A stretch of 62,528 nt of DNA from Paenibacillus wynnii (GCF_030812855.1 NZ_JAUSTK010000031.1:1-62528); one strand, 5' to 3'; positions 27,278-36,758 are shown, counted from the stretch's first letter. Program-made: numbers and translations. The notes: generated by a model not told the origin, from the letters alone.

Positions 27278-28729
27278 CTACTGAACTTTAATGGTATCAA
27301 AGAATTTCTCTTGTACAATTTTAGCGGCATTATCCAACTGTGTTTTGGAATCTGTACCTTTTTTGGAGAACAGCTCCTGAATTTCATTAGACATCGTAGC
27401 ATAGTAGTCCTGAGTGTTATATTGGGCTTCAGGCTTACCGTCGAGCAGAGCCATAATGTCAGGACTATATTGGTATACATTATCGAACTTGTCATAAACC
27501 GCTTTGGTTTTCTTGCCAAACTCGGAATCCGCTGAGTAGTAGTCAAGAAGCGGCGGTATGAAGTATTTGCCGTCCGTTGTACGTTGTTGGAGAATAGCTT
27601 CAAGAGCTTCCAGACCTTTATCAGAGAAATAATCGAAAGTAATATAACGGAAAGCCATCTCTTGTTCGTCTTTGGTTGCATTTGGATTGATAACAAGATA
27701 GTCCCCACCGAGTACACCTGTATGCTTGCCGCCCTTTTCAGCCGCAGGCATCGGATAAGTCAGCACATCCTCAGGCTTCAATCCACCTTGATTCAAGGCT
27801 TGCTCAATAACGCCGTCAGAACCAGCTATAACCATTGCGGTACGTCCTTGCTGGAAGGCGCCAACCGCGTCGCCCCAACCAAGTGCCCAGTCCTGAGGAA
27901 TAGCATTGGCTTCCCATCTCAGCTTTTTGTAGAAATCTAAAGCTTTAACACCTGCATCAGAGTTGAAGGTTGCAACCACCTTGCCTCCTTCAATCTTCTG
28001 GATTTCTCCGCCTGCTTCAAACAGGAAGTTAGTCCAGTTCCAGCCGGCTTCGTTCCCTTTACCCATAGGAGCGATACCCGAAATCCCTTTCTTGGGATCA
28101 GCTACTCCTTTGGCTGTATTCAGCATATCTTCCCAAGTCCAGTCCATGGAAGGAACAGCTACACCTTTGTCATCAAGCATTTTCTTATTAATCATCGTGG
28201 TCGTAACGTAACCCTTTTGTGTCACACCGAAAACCTTACCGTCAACGATGAATTGATTTTGCAGAACCGGATTGATTTGATTTTTGAATTCATAGTTATT
28301 CCACAGATCAGTTACATCGGCAACCCAGCCTTTTTCTACGAGGAATTTGGCTTCTGTTGCATAAGTATTGAAGAAAGTAGGCGCTTCGTTTGCAGCCATC
28401 TTCACACCGATTTCGCTTACATTGTACTGCCAGTCATCTTTAACAATCTCAACGTTCGGATATTCTGCTTGGAATCGTTTGATCTTGTCGTCTTCCTGTG
28501 TTCTCATTTCAGTCAGGTCAGGTGTAGGATAGTGAATCTTGATCGTCACTTTCCTCTTCGTGATATCATCCTCTGCCGGAGCATTTGTAGGTGCATCGGT
28601 AGCCGTGTTAGTCACCGCCGGTGCATTATTACCTTCCTTATTCTCCGCTGCATTGTTGTTCCCGCCGCAAGCCGACAAGAGCGAGCCTGTCACAAGAAAG
28701 CATAGCAGCATGCTGGAAAATTTACGCAT
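27278..28729 (-). CDS. sugar ABC transporter substrate-binding lipoprotein
   Basis: A 483-residue extracellular solute-binding protein family 1 member. The signal peptide ends LLSAC, making Cys21 the lipidated residue, followed by an Asn-rich linker. The N-terminal lobe has GVKMAANEAPTFF and the hinge region MDWTWEDMLNTAKG. AAAGGGGAG selects the ATG at 28729; the longer reading from 28747 lacks a site. It is the last gene of a set whose kinase, regulator and two permeases lie upstream. A cre-like site precedes it, so it may also have its own promoter. Substrate unknown. Confidence 0.92.
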   Translation of the reverse strand: MRKFSSMLLCFLVTGSLLSACGGNNNAAENKEGNNAPAVTNTATDAPTNAPAEDDITKRKVTIKIHYPTPDLTEMRTQEDDKIKRFQAEYPNVEIVKDDWQYNVSEIGVKMAANEAPTFFNTYATEAKFLVEKGWVADVTDLWNNYEFKNQINPVLQNQFIVDGKVFGVTQKGYVTTTMINKKMLDDKGVAVPSMDWTWEDMLNTAKGVADPKKGISGIAPMGKGNEAGWNWTNFLFEAGGEIQKIEGGKVVATFNSDAGVKALDFYKKLRWEANAIPQDWALGWGDAVGAFQQGRTAMVIAGSDGVIEQALNQGGLKPEDVLTYPMPAAEKGGKHTGVLGGDYLVINPNATKDEQEMAFRYITFDYFSDKGLEALEAILQQRTTDGKYFIPPLLDYYSADSEFGKKTKAVYDKFDNVYQYSPDIMALLDGKPEAQYNTQDYYATMSNEIQELFSKKGTDSKTQLDNAAKIVQEKFFDTIKVQ

Positions 28730-28779
28730 TGAAACTCCCCTTTTCAATTCATAATTATCTTACAACTTCATCATAAAAG

Positions 28780-28793
28780 AGAAAACGTTTCCA
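28780..28793. promoter_or_regulatory. candidate cre site before the second binding protein
   Basis: AGAAAACGTTTCCA matches 12 of 14 positions of TGWAARCGYTTWCA and lies 51 bp upstream of the binding-protein start. Confidence 0.45.
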
Positions 28794-28861
28794 AACGAGG
28801 TGTATTTATATTCCTTTCATGTGCAGGTTTACGATTCGCATGTCAATCTGACATCCTCTGA

Positions 28862-29734
28862 TTATCCCTTAACCGCCGACAAAGCAACCCCGCGCATAAT
28901 GAATTTCTGGAAGATCAGGAATACGATAACCGGAGGTAAGGTGACGATAAACAAAATGGCAAACTTGATATTCGTATTGAGTGCTCTCACATTAATTACG
29001 TATTTATATACAGCTGTTGCGAGTGTGTACTTTTCCTCAGAGTGCATAACCAGCGATGGCCAGAACCAGTCATTCCAAGCTGTTGAGAAAATGAATATGG
29101 CCAGTGTTGCAAAGATCGGGATCGACAAGGGTACAGCGATGGTGAAAAAGCTTCTTGGCTCCGAGGCGCCATCGATCCGCGCAGCTTCAAATATCTCGGG
29201 GTGAATGCCGTCAAAGAAATTTTTCAGCAGTAGGAAGTAAAAGGTGTTCGCACCCGCCGGCAGCCAGAACGCCGCATACTGATTCAGCAGTCCCAGTTCC
29301 TTTAAGTTGACGAAGTTCGGAATCATGTAGCTGGTTGCCGGAATAAACAAAGTCATCAAGAAGAAGAAATAGAAAGCTTTTTTATAAGGGACATTCATAC
29401 GGGAGATGCTAAATGAAGCCATTCCCAGCACTACAAGCGTAACTATCATGTTGCCTGCAAAAATATAAAGTGTATTCCGCAGGAACATCGGCAGATCAAT
29501 ATACTCCATCGCTTTGGATAAATTCTCGAAATGCCATTCCTGCGGAATAAGGTGCGGCGGGAAGGAATTCACTTCCTGATTGGACTTTAACCCGTTGAAC
29601 ATCGTCATACTGATCGGGTACAGCATTGTGAATACCATAATGATAATGACGAGAACCATAATGCCATAGACGATTTTATTGCTTGTTTTTTTCAAATCAT
29701 GCTCTGAAAGAATACCTCTATCTGCGCTCTTCAT
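28862..29734 (-). CDS. sugar ABC transporter permease (MalG type)
   Basis: A 290-residue CUT1 permease with six helices and EAA loop FEAARIDGASEPRSFFTIAVP. AAGGAGG sits in the end of the upstream permease and the ATG (29734) follows that gene's stop at 29736 by one base, so translation is coupled. It pairs with the next gene upstream. No ATPase is encoded nearby. Confidence 0.94.
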   Translation of the reverse strand: MKSADRGILSEHDLKKTSNKIVYGIMVLVIIIMVFTMLYPISMTMFNGLKSNQEVNSFPPHLIPQEWHFENLSKAMEYIDLPMFLRNTLYIFAGNMIVTLVVLGMASFSISRMNVPYKKAFYFFFLMTLFIPATSYMIPNFVNLKELGLLNQYAAFWLPAGANTFYFLLLKNFFDGIHPEIFEAARIDGASEPRSFFTIAVPLSIPIFATLAIFIFSTAWNDWFWPSLVMHSEEKYTLATAVYKYVINVRALNTNIKFAILFIVTLPPVIVFLIFQKFIMRGVALSAVKG

Positions 29735-29735
29735 C

Positions 29736-30659
29736 CTAGTTATCCTCCTTGTTAAGCTTGAACTGTAAAATGCCCAAACCGCCGAGGACAATGAACATCA
29801 GCATGCCAAGCGCCGTAGCTGTTCCATAATCTAACCTTGTAAATGCGTATTTCACAATCAGCAGAGCGTAGGTCAGCGTTGTATTGTTAGGACCACCGTC
29901 CAAGAGTGCCATCTGGGATTGATAACCCTGAGAAGTAGCGATAATCTGCAATATCAGCATCAAAATGATCAGATTACGCATCGAAGGCAATGTAATATGA
30001 CGAATCCGGGCCCACACTCCTGCACCGTCTATCTCCGCTGCTTCATACCAGTCTCTCGGTATACTGAGCACAGCGGCCAGATATATCAGCATCCCTGATC
30101 CGAACTGCTGCCAGGTTTCCATAAAGACAAGCGAGATCATCGACCATTTGGGTTCTGTAAGAAAAGAAATCTGATCTAATCCGAGCGTCGTTAGCAACGC
30201 GTTAATGGGCCCAACCGGATCATACAGCCATCTCCACAGACCATATAACACGACACCCGGCACAACAAAAGGCAGATAAGCCGCGACCCGTACAAAACCT
30301 CCGAATTTGCGCAGTTCTGAAATGGCTATGGCGAAGGCAATCGGAACCCAGAAACCAATGATCAGACAGAGGACCATATAATACAAAGTGTTCTTAACAG
30401 CCTTCAAAACATCAGGATCGCTCAAAGCCCTGGAGTAATTATCCAAACCGACAAAATGGTTTCCTTTGACGAAGTCCACATAATAGAAGCTGTAAAGAAA
30501 GCCCTTGAAAATAGGAACCCACATAAACATGATAAAGATAATAATCGCGGGCACGAGGAACATATATCCCCAAAAGTTTTTCTTCCAACGGTTTTGCTTA
30601 TAGGGCTTGCTTTCCGGTATAGCTGGATGCTGCTCAATCATTGATGCAGTTTGGTTCAT
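29736..30659 (-). CDS. sugar ABC transporter permease (MalF type)
   Basis: A 307-residue CUT1 permease. It has a long cytoplasmic N-terminus before the first helix at about residue 30, six helices, and EAA loop YEAAEIDGAGVWARIRHITL. It lies 117 bp downstream of the AraC-type regulator and is coupled to the MalG-type partner. Together they would import the sugar bound by the 27278-28729 lipoprotein. Confidence 0.94.
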   Translation of the reverse strand: MNQTASMIEQHPAIPESKPYKQNRWKKNFWGYMFLVPAIIIFIMFMWVPIFKGFLYSFYYVDFVKGNHFVGLDNYSRALSDPDVLKAVKNTLYYMVLCLIIGFWVPIAFAIAISELRKFGGFVRVAAYLPFVVPGVVLYGLWRWLYDPVGPINALLTTLGLDQISFLTEPKWSMISLVFMETWQQFGSGMLIYLAAVLSIPRDWYEAAEIDGAGVWARIRHITLPSMRNLIILMLILQIIATSQGYQSQMALLDGGPNNTTLTYALLIVKYAFTRLDYGTATALGMLMFIVLGGLGILQFKLNKEDN

Positions 30660-30776
30660 CAGGCTCCCTCTTTCCTTTTTCTTTCAGCATCTTTGTACAA
30701 AATGCCTTCCTACCTAAATTGTAGAAAAAGAGGGTTGTACTGAACATGTCTAAATCTACCGCAATGATGAGTGTTC

Positions 30777-32105
30777 TTACTTCTTCAAATCACTGGGGCT
30801 GATCCCGTAATATTTTTTGAATATTTTGCTAAAATGCTCCGGCGATTCATAGCCCACCTTCTCCGCAATCTCGTACCGCCGTAAATCTGTATTCAAAATC
30901 ATCTCACGGCTCTCTTCCATCCGGAGCTTGATTACGTATTCCCACAAGTTGAAGCCGGTATTTTTCTTGAAAAGGTAGCTGAGATAGTTGGGGCTTACAT
31001 GATTTTTCTTAGCCACCTCGTGGATAGTCAATCCCTTTTGCGTATAATTCTCCTCGATGTATTCCTTGGCCTTCTGCACAATAAGGTTGCTGCGGGTATG
31101 CAGTTCCTCTGCGGAGGGGTCCGCGGTATAGTTGTTCCAGTTAAAATCTCCATAGTAAAACACATAGTGGTCGCTGTGCTCCTCGTTCCATAGAATCGCT
31201 TTGGAGGCTTGGCGGTTTAGAACATCCATGAATGAAATCCCTTTTAGAATCTGACTTATGCCCACGACACAATTGACATGCAAATATTTATGTATATTAA
31301 AATGAAGGCTGCGGCCCAGAATATCCAGCCTGTTAATTTGACCTGCCGCTGTTTCCGCATAACTCTGTTCATCCCACTGAATGATGACCGATATTTCTTC
31401 ATCCGGTGAATAAAAGGCGATGGATTTCCATTCCTGATCCAAAAGCTCCTTGGCAATATTCAGCGCGGCGTAGCGCAGGAGAAGCCCGTCCCGTGCACTG
31501 TATTTTTTGTTCGCAGCGTCCGCAGTCAGCGGAGCTTTAATCTTGATAATCGAGAAAAAAGGGCCCTGCAAGCCCAATGCATCCAATTTCTCCAAAGAAC
31601 TTTGGTTGCTAAGCACAGAGGTACTGTCAAGGAGCAGCAAGTTCAACAGCTCACTATATTCAGGAAGCGGCTCCTCCAGGTGGAAATACTCTCCCATGCC
31701 AGGTGTGAAAGTAGCTAGCTCCGGTGACGGTTTACCCATTTTAAGCAGAACATTACGTACGGAATCCAAAAATTGCTCGCTGTTAAGCGGCTTGATTAAA
31801 TAATCCTTGGCTCCAAGGCGTACGGCCATCTGGGCATATTGAAAGGTTTCGTGAGCGGAGATGACAATCGTCTGGACCCACGGCTTCGCCAGCTTCGCAT
31901 GCTGCATCAACTCAATTCCACTCATCGCCCCCATCTGGATATCGGTGACCAGCAGATCGATGTCTTCCATCCGAATACAATCCAATGCCTCAAACCCGCT
32001 AAGCGCGGTATAGATATGACCGATATCCAATCCGGAAGAAGCTAATAAGCTGCTCAGTCCTTTGCAAATTAGCGGTTCGTCATCCACAACCAAAATGTTA
32101 TACAT
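30777..32105 (-). CDS. AraC-type response regulator (YesN-like)
   Basis: A 442-residue regulator. The receiver has Asp9/Asp10, phospho-acceptor Asp55 and KDYLIKPL. The residue four after Asp55 is Gly (DIQMG) where most receivers have Pro (DIxMP). A middle region of about 200 residues, typical of long YesN proteins, is followed by a C-terminal double helix-turn-helix (GLTIHEVAKKNHVSPNYLSYLF). AAAGGAG precedes the ATG. It follows its kinase by 18 bp. Predicted to control the ABC genes downstream. Confidence 0.93.
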   Translation of the reverse strand: MYNILVVDDEPLICKGLSSLLASSGLDIGHIYTALSGFEALDCIRMEDIDLLVTDIQMGAMSGIELMQHAKLAKPWVQTIVISAHETFQYAQMAVRLGAKDYLIKPLNSEQFLDSVRNVLLKMGKPSPELATFTPGMGEYFHLEEPLPEYSELLNLLLLDSTSVLSNQSSLEKLDALGLQGPFFSIIKIKAPLTADAANKKYSARDGLLLRYAALNIAKELLDQEWKSIAFYSPDEEISVIIQWDEQSYAETAAGQINRLDILGRSLHFNIHKYLHVNCVVGISQILKGISFMDVLNRQASKAILWNEEHSDHYVFYYGDFNWNNYTADPSAEELHTRSNLIVQKAKEYIEENYTQKGLTIHEVAKKNHVSPNYLSYLFKKNTGFNLWEYVIKLRMEESREMILNTDLRRYEIAEKVGYESPEHFSKIFKKYYGISPSDLKK

Positions 32106-32123
32106 AGGTGTTTCTCCTTTACT

Positions 32124-33911
32124 CTAAATTTCCGATGTCGGGAGCTTAACGGTTACAATAGTACCTCCCGTGTCACGTTGATCATAGCTGATTCCATAAT
32201 CAGGCCCAAAATGCAGCTGAATACGCTGATTTATATTGCGGATGCCGTATCCGCTGAGCGGATTGGGCTCCTCATCGCTCAACAATTTACCTATAGATTC
32301 ATAATCCACTGGTTTATATCCGTTATCTTCAATGGTAATGATAATGCTCCCGTCCCGCCGGGAAGCGCTGATGATGATTACCCCGTCTTCCGCCATATTT
32401 TTAACACCGTGGATAATTGCATTCTCTATAAGGGGTTGCAAGGTGATCTTTGGAATGAGATGAAGCTTGGTGTCAGCCTCGATATTCCAGACTACCTCAA
32501 AGACATAATCGTAACGAAGCTGCTGCAGCTTGATATACGCAGAGGCATGTTCCAGCTCTTCCTCTAGTGTAATGAGCTCTCGTCCACGACTCAGACTGAT
32601 TTTCATCAACTTAGAAAGCTCCTTGATCATCTCGGCAGATTCGACATTACCTTCGAGTGAGCTTTTCCAATAGATGCTTTCCAGCGTGTTATACAGTAAA
32701 TGGGGGTTGATCTGCTGATAGAGAAGCTGCAGTTGTGATTCCTTCTGCTTCAATTCCATTTGATATTTATAAGTAATCAAACCGTTTAGTCTTCGGGCCA
32801 TATCATAAGTAGATCCAATCAGCACACTTACTTCATCATTGCTCCCCCGCCGCGGTGTCTCAGGAACCCGATTGCCTGGTTCGTATTTGCGGACGAAAAA
32901 AGCAAGCTTTTGCAGCGGTGTCATAAGTGAACGCCAGAAATAGGTGATAATAATAAGTCCGAACAAGGCATAAGCAACGGTTATGTATTGAATAACCCGT
33001 TTCATTTCGTTCTGCTGTTGCAATAGTGCTTTGACGGGTATTTTATAGATGAGCTTCTGTCCAAGAGCATGATTATTATTGACGACGTATATAAAGTCAG
33101 AGGTAATCACATCCAAGGTGCCCTCAGGATCTCCCGTCTTGATGTCCTCCGGTAAAGTAATGACCTCACCTGTAACGTCTGAAGTAGAAGCCAGTACGCG
33201 GTTATTCGAGTCCGTCAGATAGATTTCTCCATCCGGCAAGGAGATGTTTTTGAGCGATTCTCCGATTTTGGATTCCATTTTGGTTACAACCAGCACCCCG
33301 ATCGTTCCGGTACCCTTATAAATGTTGTTCACCGCTCTAACATACGTAAGAGTCTTCAGGTTCTCGGCCTGCGGACTCAGTTTTTCCACGAACATCAGGT
33401 AGCCGCGCCCTTTTTGCTCCACTGCATGTTTGAACCAGTACGGCTCTTCTCCTTTGGTAAAGAAATAAACCCCTGACTTTTTGAGTTGAGGGAAATTCGG
33501 CGCGAAAAAGTAATACTCCTGTGGATCATAGATATAGAGGGAATAATAAATGCCGTCCTTCCGCTCCACTTCCTGCGAGTAGCTGGCCAAGAGCTTTTCC
33601 ATGGTCTCATATCGCTTTACCCGTTCTAGAACCGGATCATTTCCGGTCATATTAATCTGCTGCAAAATAGGATTCTGGATAACTGTCGATGTGATTTTGT
33701 TGACGGTCTCAATATCCCTGTTAATTATAGTAAAATTCTGCTTGTTCAACTCCACATAAGCATTGGTTACATGACGCTTGAGAATTTGCTCGGCCTTCAT
33801 ATTTCCGTAGCTATTCAGTATCAATATTGGCGAAATCATAATCAGAAACAGCAATATAAGCTGCTGCTTTACGTTCAACTTCACAAGCGGCTTTATCAGC
33901 CCAGCCAACAT
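32124..33911 (-). CDS. sensor histidine kinase (YesM-like)
   Basis: A 595-residue membrane kinase. TM1 lies near residues 15-35, then an extracytoplasmic Cache-like domain, TM2 at about 285-305, HAMP, the His_kinase motif QQINPHLLYNTLES, and ATPase motifs LQPLIENAIIHGV and ITIEDNG. GGAGGTG six bases upstream selects the ATG at 33911; the TTG at 33932 would bury this site in the frame. It heads a probable operon: kinase, regulator, two permeases, binding protein. A weak cre-like sequence (33947-33960) lies just upstream. Confidence 0.93.
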   Translation of the reverse strand: MLAGLIKPLVKLNVKQQLILLFLIMISPILILNSYGNMKAEQILKRHVTNAYVELNKQNFTIINRDIETVNKITSTVIQNPILQQINMTGNDPVLERVKRYETMEKLLASYSQEVERKDGIYYSLYIYDPQEYYFFAPNFPQLKKSGVYFFTKGEEPYWFKHAVEQKGRGYLMFVEKLSPQAENLKTLTYVRAVNNIYKGTGTIGVLVVTKMESKIGESLKNISLPDGEIYLTDSNNRVLASTSDVTGEVITLPEDIKTGDPEGTLDVITSDFIYVVNNNHALGQKLIYKIPVKALLQQQNEMKRVIQYITVAYALFGLIIITYFWRSLMTPLQKLAFFVRKYEPGNRVPETPRRGSNDEVSVLIGSTYDMARRLNGLITYKYQMELKQKESQLQLLYQQINPHLLYNTLESIYWKSSLEGNVESAEMIKELSKLMKISLSRGRELITLEEELEHASAYIKLQQLRYDYVFEVVWNIEADTKLHLIPKITLQPLIENAIIHGVKNMAEDGVIIISASRRDGSIIITIEDNGYKPVDYESIGKLLSDEEPNPLSGYGIRNINQRIQLHFGPDYGISYDQRDTGGTIVTVKLPTSEI

Positions 33912-33946
33912 CCTATCCACCTCCGGCTTCAATACTATAACAAAGC

Positions 33947-33960
33947 GTAAAGCGCTTACC
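33947..33960. promoter_or_regulatory. weak cre-like sequence before the second kinase
   Basis: GTAAAGCGCTTACC contains the palindromic cre core AAGCGCTT but misses three outer positions of the consensus. Confidence 0.3.
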
Positions 33961-34040
33961 TATGTTTATTTTAAAGTTTATTATGTTTATTTGTATGTAG
34001 TATTTTTCTGTTGGCGGGGTGTTATATGGCAGGTGATCAG

Positions 34041-34140
34041 GTCGTCACTACGTAGAGTGTTTGGACTTTCGGCCGCTGTTGTCTCCGGATTTTTTTTGAT
34101 TTTGACCGCTTTTAGCGGATAAAATCCGGAGACAAAGGCG
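34041..34140 (-). repeat. family A dispersed repeat (copy 1, partial)
   Basis: Read on minus, it shares GACAACAGCG...AAGTCCAAACA with the copy at 60196-60343 and contains the inverted core GTCTCCGGATTTT...AAAATCCGGAGAC. Confidence 0.6.
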
Positions 34141-34389
34141 GACGCTGCCGCTCCTACAGTTCCAAACCTCCACTTCGTGACTCCTATCACCTGGCTTCTA
34201 TAAAGCCGCAAACAGAAAAAAGATTTGGGGCAGGTGGTTCGGTCCATGTGATTTCACATGAGACCTCACTAATGCTAAAACAAGAGATTTTTGGAACAAA
34301 GGCGGGCGCTAACGCCACTACAGTTCCAAACCTCCCAAATACAAAAGACTGGGGAAAAGGATTATCGGTCCATGTTTCACATGGTACCC
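34131..34389 (+). repeat. two local direct repeats of about 130-140 bp
   Basis: Segments from 34131 and 34293 share ACAAAGGCGG..CGCT and CTACAGTTCCAAACCTCC, and both end in CGGTCCATGT..TTCACATG (34240 and 34367), itself palindromic. A third, partial copy at 35043-35087 keeps CCTCCACTTCGTGACTC. Confidence 0.7.
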
Positions 34390-34643
34390 ATTATTAGAAC
34401 TATATAAATTGTACTAAAGATTTACTCCTTGGGAATTGGGAATGTAATAGTAACTATGGAGTATGTTTAGACTTTGAGTTTCCAACCGTGAGAGGCCTTA
34501 CGAAGATGTTTAGGAGTTCATATAGGACCAAGCGGTGAGAACCACTCACAGATTTGTTTGTTCTCTAGTAACTGATAATGATAATTACAAGTTTGTTTTA
34601 GAACCAGTTTGCTACGAGGACTCTGTACCTGTCATAAATAAAG

Positions 34644-34831
34644 TTTAGAGGGAAAGCTTCCCTGTAAATCATAAATAAAACCGTTTAATCAACATATAGA
34701 GGGAAAAAATCCCTATAAATTCAACAAAATTATCTATATTGTACTAAAACCTGATATTAGAGGGGAAGATTCCCTCTAAATAAAACCAAAGGGTTTTAAT
34801 CCTTAAATTAGCAGGAAAAATTCCTTCTAAA
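34644..34831. repeat. array of four related hairpins
   Basis: Four imperfect palindromes of the form TTAGAGGGAA..TTCCCTCTAAA lie at 34644-34669, 34694-34720, 34755-34782 and 34805-34831. They are 50-61 bp apart, separated by unrelated AT-rich sequence. The third is the most perfect. Confidence 0.8.
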
Positions 34832-35287
34832 GAAGCTGAAGAAAAAAAATTCAAAGAGCGAGAAGGAACGAAAGGTAATATGAAAACCATAGGAGCGGTA
34901 GCAAGCGCCTTGTATCCGAATTAACGTTACTACGTTTATGAGAAGCATCAATACGAACCTGTTGGAAGTTAATGATGGGCTTTGAATTCACCTGTAAATC
35001 AAAAGTTCAGTCTATATAGCAAGCTATGACTTACAGGATTATGGCGGGCGTTGCTAAGTCCTCCACTTCGTGACTCTTATCATTTGGTTTGTTAAGAGCC
35101 AGATGATAAGAAGGTCAGTACAAATAACTTTTCACCCTACTCTTCACCTCAGCTAGAGGTAAAGGTGAGCCATAGTTCCTGAATGAACAAAGAAATCGCT
35201 CCTTGTGAAATGGTTAGGTGGAACTCCATTTTCCAATGAGCGATTTATTTTTACTATATTTGAGAAAGATTTTTATGTTTGGCTCCC

Positions 35288-35468
35288 TCTGAAATTAGCG
35301 GAGAGCACGGAACGATTGTGGAAAAGCGGCAGCGGTCGCCCAAAAGTTTTCCAAAGGAAAACTAGCTTCGAAAGCATAAGTACTCTCCGGATTTTTACCG
35401 TTAAGGGGAATGAAAAAAATCTGGAGAGCACAGCGATTGGAGCAACGGTCCGTTCGCGGAGCGGCTAC
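35288..35468 (+). repeat. family A dispersed repeat (copy 2)
   Basis: About 180 bp that align over their whole length with the inverted copy at 44324-44501, including GGAACGATTGTGGAAAAGCGG, AGTTTTCCAAAGGAAAACTAG (a palindrome) and AACGGTCCGTTCGCGGAGCG. Confidence 0.85.
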
Positions 35469-35492
35469 ACAGAATATCTTAGTAATCCAAAC

Positions 35493-36713
35493 TTAGCCCT
35501 CTAAAGCCGCAGCCGGGCCAAAGAATTCAAAATGAATATCACTTGCAGGAACTTCCCACTCTTTTAACGCGCTGTTCACAGCCTTCATAAATGGCAAAGG
35601 TCCGCAGAAGTAGAACGCAGCATCTTTGGATGGAATCTTGCTTTGCAGCCAAGGAAGGTCAATGAAGCCCGCTTTATGATAGGCATCCCCCTCTTGATCT
35701 TCCGCCGTTGGAGCTTCGTAGCACCAGGAGGCTGAGATCTGAGGGTTCTTACGCGCCAGCAGTTCGACCTCTTTCCGAAGTGCATGAGACAAGCCGTTCC
35801 GAGCCGCATGAATAAAAGTAACTTGCTGATCCGGTTCAGTCTCAGCCAAAGTGTTCAGCATACTAACCATAGGTGTTAATCCTACCCCACCGCTTATAAG
35901 TACAACGGGTCTCTTATCTTCGCGGTTCAATACAAATTCGCCCGCTGGAGCGGATAACAACAAGGTCCCGCCTTCCTTCACATGCTCATGCAGATATTGA
36001 GATACTTTTCCTGCCGGCTGATCTTCAAACGCATCTTCACGCTTCACAGAAATACGATAATAGGATTTGCCGGGTGCTTCGGAAAGGCTATATTGACGGA
36101 TATGTGTATTGCTTTCTCCAGGGATATCGAGCTTTACACTGATATACTGTCCTGGTTCGAAGGAGGCAATCGCTTGACCATCCTCGGGAACCAGATAAAA
36201 AGAGGTAATTACATCGCTCTCTTGGATCTTGCGTTCTACACGGAAAGCTCTGAAATCAGCCCACCCGCCTGTTTGATTTTCAGCTTGCTTATACATTTGA
36301 TCTTCAACGCCGATAAAAGCCCCCGCGATCATTCCATAGGCTTCAGCCCATGCTTCAAGGATCTCATCGGTTGCTGCATCCCCGAGCACTTCTTTTATCG
36401 CTGCCAGAAGATATTTCCCTACGATTGGATAATGCTCTGCCTGAATGCCGAGACTCCGATGCTTATGGGCAATCTGCTTCACCACCGGTAGAATTTCCTC
36501 TAGACGGTCAATATATTTGGCTGCGGCATAAACCGCATTAGCCAATGCAGCCTGCTGCCTGCCCTGCTTTTGGTTCGCGTGATTAAAAATGTTCAAAAGC
36601 TCCGGATGATTCGTAAACAGCATTTGATAGAATTGTGTTGTGATAGCTGTACCATGGACCTCTAGAACAGGTACGGTTGATTTGATCGTGTTGATTGTTT
36701 TTTCACTTAACAT
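35493..36713 (-). CDS. hmp: flavohaemoglobin, nitric oxide dioxygenase
   Basis: A 406-residue Hmp that oxidises NO to nitrate with oxygen and NAD(P)H, or reduces it slowly under anoxia. The globin domain (about 1-140) keeps distal Tyr29 and Gln53 and proximal His85, the same numbers as in Escherichia coli Hmp. The FAD domain (about 150-260) has RQYSLSEAPG and the NAD domain has GGVGLTPMVSML and FYFCGPLPFM. GGAGGG precedes the ATG. Two FNR-like boxes upstream and nirBD/scdA in the same neighbourhood fit a role against NO made during nitrite reduction. Confidence 0.97.
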   Translation of the reverse strand: MLSEKTINTIKSTVPVLEVHGTAITTQFYQMLFTNHPELLNIFNHANQKQGRQQAALANAVYAAAKYIDRLEEILPVVKQIAHKHRSLGIQAEHYPIVGKYLLAAIKEVLGDAATDEILEAWAEAYGMIAGAFIGVEDQMYKQAENQTGGWADFRAFRVERKIQESDVITSFYLVPEDGQAIASFEPGQYISVKLDIPGESNTHIRQYSLSEAPGKSYYRISVKREDAFEDQPAGKVSQYLHEHVKEGGTLLLSAPAGEFVLNREDKRPVVLISGGVGLTPMVSMLNTLAETEPDQQVTFIHAARNGLSHALRKEVELLARKNPQISASWCYEAPTAEDQEGDAYHKAGFIDLPWLQSKIPSKDAAFYFCGPLPFMKAVNSALKEWEVPASDIHFEFFGPAAALEG

Positions 36714-36752
36714 ACGAATCCCTCCACTTCTATTATCCTTAACCTGTGTTTA

Positions 36753-36758
36753 AGTATA
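36753..36758 (-). promoter_or_regulatory. candidate -10 element of hmp
   Basis: Minus-strand TATACT (5 of 6). Its centre is 31 bp from that of the FNR box at 36779-36794, the class II geometry. Confidence 0.55.

Larger units (their letters stand above)
33961..35492. other. 1.5-kb gene-free region packed with repeats
   Basis: No credible coding sequence is seen. The stretch holds a family A repeat (34041-34140), locally duplicated segments (34131-34389 and 35043-35087), a four-hairpin array (34644-34831), and a second family A copy (35288-35468). ORFs here of 86-99 codons lack ribosome binding sites and run through the repeats. Confidence 0.7.

Noticed and set aside
33987..34247. 86-codon minus-strand ORF
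   Set aside because: No ribosome binding site; it overlaps family A repeat copy 1 and the local duplication.
34644..34831. CRISPR array
   Set aside because: The repeated units are degenerate palindromes without near-identical repeats or uniform spacers, only four occur, and no cas genes are nearby.
35205..35504. 99-codon plus-strand ORF
   Set aside because: Runs through family A repeat copy 2, has no ribosome binding site and would end inside hmp on the other strand.
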